DNA from: Nitrospira sp.
GTDB taxonomy: Bacteria; Nitrospirota; Nitrospiria; Nitrospirales; Nitrospiraceae
Reading direction: 5' to 3'
DNA: 41,355 bases
NCBI GenBank assembly: GCA_016788885.1
Contig: JAEURX010000053.1
Span: 1-41,355 of the forward strand
Below are positions 1 to 7,156 of this stretch, piece after piece. The stretch's first letter is position 1; every line of letters starts with the position of its first letter. Position numbers and translations under genes: made by a program. The notes under the pieces are model-generated. The model made no database searches and was not told the DNA's origin. It was given only the letters and a program-made list of their open reading frames with translations.

Positions 1-250
1 CCGTTCGCTTCGATTGCCGGTCGAGCGAGGCCAGAAGGATCGCAAGAGCCTGTTCATAGTCACCCGGCAAGTACCGTCGTAACGCATGTGCGATCTTCCA
101 GGCGCGCGGCATCAATGCTAGATCGTCATACCCCTCCAGCACCGACTGCACGAACGCCTTCTCATTGAATCGAGGAGATACGGCGGCAATCGTTCGCGCA
201 ATGGTGCGCGGCACATCCGCGCCGAAACTATTCTTGAGCGGTTCAGCCAT
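1..250 (-). CDS. DNA alkylation repair protein (AlkC/AlkD-like), partial
   Basis: The first 83 codons of a minus-strand gene that runs off the left edge. The start ATG is at 250-248 and the protein opens MAEPLKNSFGADVPRTIA, followed by a helical stretch with the pattern VLEGYDDLALMPRAW and ALRRYLPGDYEQAL. This opening is typical of HEAT-repeat DNA alkylation repair proteins, which remove or process alkylated purines. Only the N-terminal helices are present, so no catalytic residue can be checked. It starts 5 bases after the stop of the SUI1 gene and is probably co-transcribed with it. The assignment rests on recalled family resemblance of the N-terminus. Confidence 0.65.
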   Translation of the reverse strand, partial: MAEPLKNSFGADVPRTIARTIAAVSPRFNEKAFVQSVLEGYDDLALMPRAWKIAHALRRYLPGDYEQALAILLASLDRQSKRT

Positions 251-255
251 CGCCG

Positions 256-648
256 TCACCCACCGGCAAACACCGGCCGGAATCCGGCTTTGCTCAAGAT
301 ACGGGCGACGTCATCACGCCGGTCTCCTTGAATCTCAATGCGCCCTTCCTTTACCGTCCCGCCGACGCCGCAAGCCTTCTGCATTTCCTTGGCCAGTTGT
401 TCTTTTTCGGCTTGGCTGACACCGACGAATCCCGTGATCAGTGTGACCGTCTTGCCACCCCGATGCGCCGTCTGCCGGATGATATCCACCCGGCCGCGAT
501 GTGTGACCTGCTCACGCGCGGCCTCTTTGGGACGATCTATCGTGTCTCCCTGCGCAGCCTGCGGCAGGTCCATCTGTTTCAACACCGCAAACGGACTCTT
601 CCACACGACCGGCTCACCATCGATAGGAATACGCGTCTTCTGTTTCAT
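256..648 (-). CDS. yciH: SUI1/eIF1-family translation factor, YciH-like
   Basis: A 130-residue protein with a SUI1 domain in its C-terminal half (about residues 60-130). The block GGKTVTLITGFVG, followed by the helix AEKEQLAKEMQKACGVGGTV and the strand IEIQGDRRDDVARIL, is the eIF1/SUI1 signature. Bacterial YciH proteins are about 110-130 residues and are thought to affect initiation fidelity on the 30S subunit. The N-terminal half is a charged linker with a single WKSPF motif, as in other YciH proteins. It lies between YaeQ and the alkylation repair gene on the same strand, 5 bases before the latter. Confidence 0.85.
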   Translation of the reverse strand: MKQKTRIPIDGEPVVWKSPFAVLKQMDLPQAAQGDTIDRPKEAAREQVTHRGRVDIIRQTAHRGGKTVTLITGFVGVSQAEKEQLAKEMQKACGVGGTVKEGRIEIQGDRRDDVARILSKAGFRPVFAGG

Positions 649-701
649 CCCGTCACATCCTCGCCTCGGACCTGGCCCGAATCCGGATCACCCTGCCTCA
701 T

Positions 702-1256
702 TCACCGCGCCGTAATCGCCGCTTTCCAGGTCGCCAATTCGATCTGGGCCGCTTGTATCCCATCGCCGATCAACACCTGCCCGTCTTGGATCGTGCAGTG
801 CAACTCCATCTGACGCTGTGAGAGGCCGGCCAAAGCCCGGCTCCCTTCCGGCGAAAGGTTCATCACCGTGAGGTTGTTCAATCGCTCGAGGGCCGCCACA
901 TTCTCTTTCCACCACTGGCCCGCGGGGCGGCCGCCATAGGTATAGACGCACACCTGTTTGGCTCGACCACAGGCCTGGCGCAGCACCCGTTCATCCGGCA
1001 GCCCCACCTCGATCCACCATTCAATCAGCCCGGTCAAATCTTTCTGCCACAGGGCCGGTTCGTCTTCTGTGCCGATCCCGCGGCCGAACGACAAGGCTTC
1101 ATGCGCGTGCAACGCAAACGCCAACACGCGCGTCATCATCCGCTCGTCGGTTTCGGACGGATGACGGGCGAGCGTGAGCGTATGGTCTTCGTAATAATTG
1201 CGGTCGACGTCCGCAATATGGAGGACGGCTTTGAAAATCGTCGCGTTCGGGGCCAT
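702..1256 (-). CDS. yaeQ: YaeQ family protein
   Basis: A 184-residue protein starting at the ATG at 1256-1254 (MAPNATIFKAVLHIADVDR); an in-frame upstream extension to 1301 looks non-coding. The N-terminal strand-turn with YYEDHTLTLARHPSETDERMM, followed by FALHAHEALSFGRGIGTEDEPALW, is diagnostic of YaeQ, a small family with a PD-(D/E)XK nuclease-like fold. Its biochemical role is not settled; early reports linked it to haemolysin expression through RfaH suppression. Length matches the family (about 180). It sits 53 bases upstream of the SUI1 gene in the same direction. Confidence 0.88.
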   Translation of the reverse strand: MAPNATIFKAVLHIADVDRNYYEDHTLTLARHPSETDERMMTRVLAFALHAHEALSFGRGIGTEDEPALWQKDLTGLIEWWIEVGLPDERVLRQACGRAKQVCVYTYGGRPAGQWWKENVAALERLNNLTVMNLSPEGSRALAGLSQRQMELHCTIQDGQVLIGDGIQAAQIELATWKAAITAR

Positions 1257-1329
1257 GTCGGTGTGATGTCCTCGTATGAAGCGATCGGATTGAAGATGCA
1301 CGTAAGCGGTCGAAGCCGACGGCTCAGAA

Positions 1330-1560
1330 TCAGGGCAACTCCGCGATATACATGCCCTCCACCCGCTCCCGCGCCCAGGGCGTCTTGCGAAGAAACGTGA
1401 GGCTGGATTTGACGCTGGGATTATGCAGAAAGCACCGCACCGGCAAACGACGGCCGAGTTCAGCCCAGCCGTGGCGTTCGACCAGAGTGGTCACGATAGT
1501 CTCCAGCGTGATGCCATGCAAGGGATCGCGGGGATGGGCGATGGGAGGAACGTGGACCAT
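1330..1560 (-). CDS. VF530 family DNA-binding protein (DUF2132)
   Basis: A 76-residue protein that matches the VF530/DUF2132 family end to end: DPLHGITLETIVTTLVER, then GWAELGRRLPVRCF and the closing PSVKSSLTFLRKTPWARE with a short hydrophobic tail. The family has a small helical fold reported to bind double-stranded DNA. The start is the ATG at 1560-1558. It leads a run of minus-strand genes (yaeQ, SUI1, alkylation repair), 73 bases upstream of yaeQ, so a shared transcript is possible. Confidence 0.88.
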   Translation of the reverse strand: MVHVPPIAHPRDPLHGITLETIVTTLVERHGWAELGRRLPVRCFLHNPSVKSSLTFLRKTPWARERVEGMYIAELP

Positions 1561-2007
1561 GCGGGAGCATACCCCGCCGCCACCCCGAAAGTCATTTCAG
1601 CGAAGCGTGAGACTCAGTGCCCCCTCGAATCGGACCCGACTCAAGGCCTGTCTGCGTGTGGGCACACCACATATGCGGGAGCCGATAGGGAGAAACACCG
1701 AAGGAGGGCTGCAACCACCGCCCATACGCATCCCTTCCCGTCAAGACTGTTAGTCCATCGAGATCCGAAGCCACGCCCGCCCATGCGACCAACCGCCGGT
1801 CACGCTGTGATGCTAAACGGTGGCCACCAGGCTAGTTCCCCACCTAATTTTTGCTCCATCGCATTGTGACGGGCCGACGTCACGGGGATCACCGCTAGCC
1901 CACAAACCATGACGCAACAAAACCCTAGGGCTGCTATAGTACAGCTGCAGTTTCATCGCAAGGGTGGCGCAGTGAGGGCTTCCCTACTTAACCCAAGGAG
2001 GGCTGAC
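1561..2007. other. Intergenic region with no recognisable gene
   Basis: 447 bases between the divergent VF530 gene and the small exported protein at 2008. Reading frames here have no family resemblance and no ribosome-binding sites in sensible places. A TATAGT box at about 1936-1941 inside the segment GCTATAGTACAGCTG could be a -10 element for the plus-strand gene, but no convincing -35 is visible. No long repeat or RNA gene was recognised. Confidence 0.5.
1995..2001 (+). promoter_or_regulatory. Strong ribosome binding site fixing the start at 2008
   Basis: AAGGAGG lies 6 bases before the ATG at 2008. This decides against the longer reading frame that opens at 1909, and puts a signal peptide at the N-terminus of the mature reading. 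Confidence 0.8.
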
Positions 2008-2313
2008 ATGAAGACGTCGTTGCTTATTGCAGTTGCGGTCATCGTCGGACTGGGCACAAGCACGGTCCCCACGTTTGCGCCAGTAGTCTATGCCGACGGC
2101 CTCGTAGCCGAAGGCAAAGAGGCGATGAAGGGCACGGGCAAGTCGCTGACGGAAGCCACAGGCAAACTCAAAACCGATGCGACCCAAACGAAAGAAGACG
2201 CCAAGAAGCTGGACCTCGACAAGACCAAGCAGGGCGTCGGTCAGGTCAAGGGAGACGTCAAAGAGATCAAGGAGGGCGCCAAGGGAGCGTTGGCCAATCC
2301 GCTGGGCAAATAA
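2008..2313 (+). CDS. Small exported Lys/Glu/Thr-rich amphipathic protein
   Basis: A 101-residue protein. Residues 1-30 form a signal peptide (MKTSLLIAVAVIVGLG core, probable cleavage after VVYA). The mature part is almost wholly charged and helical, with repeated lysine/glycine blocks such as GKEAMKGTGKSL, KLKTDATQTKEDAKKL and GQVKGDVKEIKEGAKG. There is no cysteine and no aromatic residue in the mature part. The composition resembles LEA-like or apolipoprotein-like amphipathic helices; I do not recognise a defined family. A second protein of the same style is encoded at 35165-35443. Role unknown; a periplasmic stress or envelope role would be a guess. Confidence 0.7.
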   Translation: MKTSLLIAVAVIVGLGTSTVPTFAPVVYADGLVAEGKEAMKGTGKSLTEATGKLKTDATQTKEDAKKLDLDKTKQGVGQVKGDVKEIKEGAKGALANPLGK

Positions 2314-2366
2314 CGGTCTGCTCTCTACGCCCCAAGCATTCCTTTCGATCTCCGCGCTCCCATCTA

Positions 2367-2392
2367 CCCACCCAGGCTGCGCCCTGGGTGGG
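2367..2392. terminator. Terminator-like hairpin
   Basis: A perfect 10-bp stem, CCCACCCAGG (2367-2376) with CCTGGGTGGG (2383-2392), and a 6-base loop, 54 bases after the stop of the small exported protein. No T-run follows, so it is either a Rho-assisted or a weak terminator. It separates that gene from prfC. The rest of 2314-2637 shows nothing else. Confidence 0.6.
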
Positions 2393-2637
2393 CCCCAAAT
2401 TGCACGCACCTAACAAAGACTTTCCTACGCCGCGAGGTACGCGATGCAAGGAATCACGAGCATCACGATTGCGTGCGCCGGCAGTGTCTTCCGGGAACAC
2501 CAGGCTGCCCGTCCCCCCTCCCCCTCCTTGCCGACACCCCGCTCCGACTGATACAAGGAAGAGTTGCCATTAGGCCACGTCAGAAGGCCAGACCGCCCCT
2601 GCCCCGTTGGCCGCTCTCATTCACCAAGAGACCATCT

Positions 2638-4263
2638 ATGTCCCTGCCGGTTGAAAAGTCCGCATCCGACGAACTGCGACGAGAAATCTCGCGGCGGCGC
2701 ACGTTTGCCATCATTTCCCACCCCGACGCCGGAAAGACGACGTTGACCGAGAAATTGCTCCTCTACGCCGGAGCCGTACACCTGGCCGGAGCCGTGCAAG
2801 CCCGCTCCACCCAACGCCAGGCCAAATCAGACTGGATGGAACTGGAGCAGGCGCGCGGTATCTCGATTACGTCCACGATGTTGCAGTTCGACTATCAGGG
2901 CGCGAGGATCAATTTGCTCGATACGCCGGGGCACCAGGACTTCAGCGAAGACACCTATCGGACCCTCATGGCGGTAGATAGCGCCGTCATGGTGCTGGAC
3001 GGCGCCAAGGGTATCGAACCTCAAACGAAGAAGTTGTTTGCCGTGTGTCGCAAACGCGGGATTCCGATCCTGACCTTCATCAACAAAATGGACCAACCCG
3101 GACGCCACCCCTTCGATCTGCTCGATGAGATCGAGCGCACGTTGGGCATGACGGCAGTTCCGTTTAATTGGCCGATCGGGGAAGGGGCCGGCTTTCAGGG
3201 CGTCTACGATTTTCAACAACGTCAGGTGCTCTTCTTCCAGCGCACCACCCACAACCAGCGACGCGCCCCCATGACCGTGGAGGCCTTCCCCAATCCGAAA
3301 CTGGCGGAAACTCTCGGCGACGCCTACGAGCCGTTGCAGGAAGAAATCGGCTTACTGACAGGCGCAGGCACCTCGTTTGATCGAGACCGGTTTCTCGCCG
3401 GGGAGCTGACTCCGGTATTTTTCGGCAGCGCGTTGACGAACTTCGGCGTCGGGCCATTTCTGGATGCCTTTACCACGCTGGCGCCGCCCCCCGGGCCGCG
3501 CCACACGGCCCAGGGACAGATTCAACCGACCGACGATGCGTTCTCCGGCTTCGTGTTCAAGATCCAGGCAAACATGGACCCGCAACATCGTGACCGTATG
3601 GCGTTCCTCCGCATCTGTTCCGGCCGATTTGAAAAAGACATGATGGTGCACCACGCCCGACTGGGCCGCAAGATCCGGATGACGCGTCCCCACCGGCTCT
3701 TCGGCCGTGACCGTGAAACGATCGATGAAGCGTACCCCGGCGACGTGGTGGGTTTGGTTAATCCCGGCCTGTTCACCATCGGCGATACACTGACCTCCGA
3801 TCCAACGGTGACCTTCGATCCCATTCCGCACTTTCCGCCGGAATGTTTCGGCCTCCTGCGAACACAGGACATTTCCAAGCACAAACAGTTCCAAAAGGGA
3901 CTCAAGCAGCTGGAAGAAGAAGGGGTCATGCAGATTTTCTACTCGCCGGACCATGTACGTCGCGAACCGGTGCTGGCCGCGGTGGGTGAACTGCAGTTCG
4001 ACGTCGTCATGTCCCGCCTGGAGCACGAATACGGCGTCAAAACCACCGTCGAGCGCATGCCCCATACCATGGCCCGCTGGATCGTCGGTGATCCTGGGGC
4101 GATCTCCGCGGTCTATTGGCCCTCCGACACCGTTCGGCTGGTCGATCAACAAGGCCGCGGCGTCATGTTATTTACCACCGAACATCTGCTGGCCTATTGC
4201 ATCAAATCGAACCCCTCCATCAAGTTTCTGCTTCGTGAAGAGGTCACCGGCCTGGACAGCTGA
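2638..4263 (+). CDS. prfC: Peptide chain release factor 3 (RF3)
   Basis: A 541-residue translational GTPase that recycles RF1/RF2 from the ribosome after peptide release. G1 is SHPDAGKTTL (about residues 27-36), G2 lies around RGISITSTM (74-82), G3 is DTPGHQDF (96-103) and G4 is NKMD (150-153). The domain order G, II and III with the closing segment ending IKFLLREEVTGL matches RF3. I place the start at the ATG at 2638 (MSLPVEKSASDELRREI) because it gives the usual RF3 N-terminus; the frame stays open upstream to 2473, but that extension is proline/arginine-rich and unlike RF3. It appears monocistronic. Confidence 0.96.
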   Translation: MSLPVEKSASDELRREISRRRTFAIISHPDAGKTTLTEKLLLYAGAVHLAGAVQARSTQRQAKSDWMELEQARGISITSTMLQFDYQGARINLLDTPGHQDFSEDTYRTLMAVDSAVMVLDGAKGIEPQTKKLFAVCRKRGIPILTFINKMDQPGRHPFDLLDEIERTLGMTAVPFNWPIGEGAGFQGVYDFQQRQVLFFQRTTHNQRRAPMTVEAFPNPKLAETLGDAYEPLQEEIGLLTGAGTSFDRDRFLAGELTPVFFGSALTNFGVGPFLDAFTTLAPPPGPRHTAQGQIQPTDDAFSGFVFKIQANMDPQHRDRMAFLRICSGRFEKDMMVHHARLGRKIRMTRPHRLFGRDRETIDEAYPGDVVGLVNPGLFTIGDTLTSDPTVTFDPIPHFPPECFGLLRTQDISKHKQFQKGLKQLEEEGVMQIFYSPDHVRREPVLAAVGELQFDVVMSRLEHEYGVKTTVERMPHTMARWIVGDPGAISAVYWPSDTVRLVDQQGRGVMLFTTEHLLAYCIKSNPSIKFLLREEVTGLDS

Positions 4264-4647
4264 CAATCACACCCCATCGGCACTCCCACTTCGCCCAAGA
4301 CAGCAGCACCACCGCACCCACAGATCAATGGCCGGTCGCCCACCACACGTCGAGGCGCCCCCGGTCAGACCACGACCAATCCTAGAACTGCTGCTCACGT
4401 ATCCGGTGTCTCGTGCGTGAGACGTGACACCCGCGCATCGATGAGCCTCACTTCATCAAGATGGCCGACAAGGCCATTCGTCTCGGCTCCCACCGCAGGG
4501 CCGTCGGCAATCCGGGCCGATCTCTTATTGACAACAGCGTGAGTGTCCAGTATCACTGGACACTCACACTGAATTGCTTGACAGACAGCTAGCCGGCCCA
4601 TTCACGAATCCGGACATCACCAGGCGCACACCTCATCAGGTGACACC
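4264..4647. other. Intergenic region carrying a long palindrome
   Basis: 384 bases between prfC and the SGNH-like gene with no plausible gene. It contains the long palindrome described separately at 4535-4571 and a small hairpin CACCT-CATC-AGGTG at 4629-4642, whose right arm is the likely ribosome-binding sequence of the next gene. Confidence 0.5.
4535..4571. repeat. Long near-perfect palindrome (hairpin)
   Basis: GTGAGTGTCCAG (4539-4550) and CTGGACACTCAC (4556-4567) form a perfect 12-bp inverted repeat around a TATCA loop. One mismatch further out the pairing continues with CAG/CTG, so the arms reach 16 bp. It lies 272 bases after prfC and about 77 bases before the SGNH gene. No T-run follows on either strand. 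It could be a factor-dependent terminator or a dimer-binding operator. Confidence 0.7.
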
Positions 4648-6009
4648 ATGAAACGCCGTGTAATCATCAGACCTGCCGATCGCAAGGGAGCCATCGTCTC
4701 CTCGACACGTATCGTGTTTCTTGCGGGATTTGGACTGCTGTTCCTCACGGGAGTCACCAGCGTCCGGCACCTCCTCGACAACGCGCTCTCGGCCTATCTG
4801 CTGGGTTGGGCATTGTATGGGATGTTCGCGCGGGGGCCGCTTCAGGAAACAGGTCTCCGCTTCCTCCTCACAACAGGCACGCTCATCTTTTGCTGGATAC
4901 TCGCGGAAGGCGCCACCCTCTTCCGCCTCATTGATTATCGAGCCCTGTTCGGATCATACGAATCCGGCACGGCCCTGAGCCTGACGGGACGACGCTTTGA
5001 CAGTGAACTGTTGTGGCGGCACGATCCCCATTACCAATTCGAAGCGCCATACCAGGGGAACATCGGACGAGCACTCTGCATGCCTCCCGATCCGTCCCGA
5101 ACGGTAGTCATCCGCTATGATCGCAATGGATTCCGCAATGCCCAAGACCTTGAAACGGCTGAGGTCGTGGTCATCGGAGACTCGTACGTTGAGGGTTACT
5201 TGATGTCCGACGAGCATTTGCTCACGACTCACCTGAGCAAGTTGCAAGGCATGTCCGTGGCCAACCTGGGACATTCAGGATATGGGCCTCAACAGGAACT
5301 GGCCGTCCTGCGGCGATTCGGCCTCCCACTCAAACCCAAAACCGTCGTCTGGGCATTCTTCGAGGGTAATGATTTTTCGGATGCGGAGAAATACTGGACA
5401 CCCGGCAGCACGACGCCGAGGCTCGGCATCGCCCCGTGGCAGGACTTCTGGCAGGATTTCTGGTTCCGCTCATTGACCAGAAACGTCTCGGCCCTCCTCC
5501 TCCGCTCGAAACAACCCTGCACACCGGATCAGTCCTTGACGGAGTTCAGGGCCGAATTCCTCGACGCTGCGCGCAGAACCACCACGGTATTTTTCGCGTC
5601 CACCGAAGTCGGTCCGATCTCGCCCCGCGCGCTCCATAAGGCCGTCGCGCCGATGATCCAAGCCGCGCAACTGTGCCATGAGCAGGGCATCCGCTTCCTT
5701 GTGGCATTTGTGCCGGAAAAATTCCGCGTCTACCATGATCTCCACAACGTCTCTTTGGCGGCAACCGCAGTTCGCCAATGGCACGTCAGCGATCTTCCCA
5801 CTCACTTGCAACGGCTGTTGGAGGAAGCGGATCCGCACATTGAGTATGTCGACCTGACGCCCGCGTTGAAAGCCGCATCACGCGCCGGCATTCCAACCTA
5901 CCTTGCAGACGACACCCATTGGACAGCTGAGGGGAACCGTGTGGCGGCTGACACCATCCACCGCGCCTTGCAGAAGGCCTCTCAAACAAGAATTTCACCG
6001 GACACCTGA
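4648..6009 (+). CDS. Membrane-anchored SGNH-hydrolase-like protein
   Basis: A 453-residue protein with two hydrophobic N-terminal segments (about residues 21-37 and 46-90) and a soluble C-terminal domain. That domain has the SGNH layout: VVVIGDSYVEG with the putative catalytic Ser at about 179, NLGHSGYGPQQE near 206, FEGND near 239, and DDTHW with the Asp/His pair at about 421 and 424, followed by TAEGN. This architecture is seen in acyltransferases or esterases that modify surface polysaccharides (AlgJ/AlgX- or OatA-type SGNH domains); the actual substrate cannot be told. It is alone between prfC and a short gene. A weak RBS (AGGTG) overlaps a small hairpin just before the start. Confidence 0.75.
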   Translation: MKRRVIIRPADRKGAIVSSTRIVFLAGFGLLFLTGVTSVRHLLDNALSAYLLGWALYGMFARGPLQETGLRFLLTTGTLIFCWILAEGATLFRLIDYRALFGSYESGTALSLTGRRFDSELLWRHDPHYQFEAPYQGNIGRALCMPPDPSRTVVIRYDRNGFRNAQDLETAEVVVIGDSYVEGYLMSDEHLLTTHLSKLQGMSVANLGHSGYGPQQELAVLRRFGLPLKPKTVVWAFFEGNDFSDAEKYWTPGSTTPRLGIAPWQDFWQDFWFRSLTRNVSALLLRSKQPCTPDQSLTEFRAEFLDAARRTTTVFFASTEVGPISPRALHKAVAPMIQAAQLCHEQGIRFLVAFVPEKFRVYHDLHNVSLAATAVRQWHVSDLPTHLQRLLEEADPHIEYVDLTPALKAASRAGIPTYLADDTHWTAEGNRVAADTIHRALQKASQTRISPDT

Positions 6010-6330
6010 ACACCTGGAGAGGTCACTCACCGCACGGCACCACGACCACCCACAAATGTGGTATAACGAGTCAACGGACCAGAGGCGCCACGAGCCGCTT
6101 CTGGGGAAATGACCGCGAGCACGATCACACCTCTTGCTGCCCTTAGCGCCTCAGGCTAACTCGGCCTGGGTGCCTTGCCCGCTCACAGAGTGAACAGAGA
6201 GTCGTTCCCTCGCCCGCCGTCCAGATGAACGGCGCGGATCGGACGGCAGCGCACCGACGCCATCGGCGAGCGGTTCGTCAGACAGACACGATACCCAATG
6301 AGGCCGCTACAGGTTTCGAGGAGAAGGACC
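6010..6330. other. Intergenic region
   Basis: 321 bases without a supported gene. A perfect inverted repeat CCACAAATGTGG at 6050-6061 is directly followed by TATAAC, which would suit a -10 element with an overlapping dimer-binding site. Nothing else stands out. Confidence 0.4.
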
Positions 6331-6501
6331 ATGCCCAAGGCACGAACTGCAAAAAATTGTTACTGTTGCGAAGCAGACGATCGAATCAAGATGACCTATA
6401 TGGTCTGCGCCTTGTGCCATCGACCATTCTGCAGCGCCCATGGCGTGCCTGATCTGGAGCAATGCACGAAATGCCTGGAGGCCAGCGAAGAGACGGAGTA
6501 G
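6331..6501 (+). CDS. Small Cys-rich putative zinc-binding protein
   Basis: A 56-residue protein starting MPKARTAKNCYCCEADD at 6331, with a GGAGAAGG ribosome-binding site in front. It has the pattern C-x-CC, then C-x2-C, C-x3-H and C-x2-C, ending in a short acidic tail. The spacing suggests one or two small zinc sites of treble-clef or B-box/AN1-like type. I do not recognise the family. It converges with the AAA-like gene at 6521, with only 19 bases between the stops. Confidence 0.6.
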   Translation: MPKARTAKNCYCCEADDRIKMTYMVCALCHRPFCSAHGVPDLEQCTKCLEASEETE

Positions 6502-6520
6502 ATCGAGGCTGACCCGCTGC

Positions 6521-7075
6521 TCAACGCGTCGTCTTGGGCCGCCTCGGCTTGCGGGCCTTAATGCCAACCATCACCGACACCCGTGCCTGCTTCGACAAGG
6601 CTTGATCAATGCGGCTCTTTCCATTGGTCGTCAGAATAACGAGCCCCTGATGGTCCTCGATGCGCTGGAGCAGGTGGGCTGCTCCGGCATCCGCATACTG
6701 ACTCGCACTTCCTCGGCGCGTACCAAATAAGGCATCCGCCCCGTCGAAAAACAGGATCGAGCCGCTGCGCTCTGCGTCGTCGAAGACCCGATTGATATTC
6801 TTCTCCGATTCCCCTTCCCGCCGACTCACCACGGACGAGAGATCTACCTTTGACAGATCCAGCTTCAGCTCTTCCGCCACCAATTCCGCCGCTTTGTTCC
6901 GACGGAGCGGCGTCGATCCTGACAGAACCACGACGGCCACTCCCGGCCGTTTCGAGCGGGTAGACCGGCTGCGCCGCGCAGGAGCGGCTTTCTTCCTCGC
7001 CGACGAATTCGCGGTCTGCGTGGGGCCCTTTTTCGAAGACTTTCGCACCGTTGGCTTCACTCTGGTATCCACCAT
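6521..7075 (-). CDS. AAA-like protein lacking a P-loop (paralogue A)
   Basis: A 184-residue protein starting MVDTRVKPTV at 7075. Residues 1-45 are a Lys/Arg/Ser-rich tail. Residues 46-160 align in register with the core of FtsH/spastin-type AAA ATPases: VDLSSVV, an ESEKNINRVFDDAE segment, the Walker B-like ILFFDGADALFG (107-118), and a sensor-1-like LVILTTNGKSRID. Where GPPGTGKT should be, the sequence reads SGSTPLRRNK (52-61), so the P-loop lysine is lost. The Walker B glutamate is also replaced by Gly. The arginine-finger motif and the lid domain are absent and the protein ends in a basic tail. It is therefore probably not an ATPase. It lies 81 bases downstream of an SF2 helicase gene on the same strand. 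A close paralogue is at 18360-18926. Confidence 0.75.
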   Translation of the reverse strand: MVDTRVKPTVRKSSKKGPTQTANSSARKKAAPARRSRSTRSKRPGVAVVVLSGSTPLRRNKAAELVAEELKLDLSKVDLSSVVSRREGESEKNINRVFDDAERSGSILFFDGADALFGTRRGSASQYADAGAAHLLQRIEDHQGLVILTTNGKSRIDQALSKQARVSVMVGIKARKPRRPKTTR

Positions 7076-7156
7076 GGTTTCCTTTCTGTTCCATTCTTCA
7101 GCGAGAACATCGCCCACCCGCGAGGGGGCCGCTTCGCATCCATACCTCAACCGGAC

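Noticed and set aside
2473-2637. N-terminal extension of RF3
   Set aside because: The extra 55 residues are Pro/Arg-rich and unlike RF3; the ATG at 2638 gives the normal N-terminus.
3352-4152. 266-codon minus-strand open frame inside prfC
   Set aside because: It is antisense to conserved RF3 sequence and resembles no protein.
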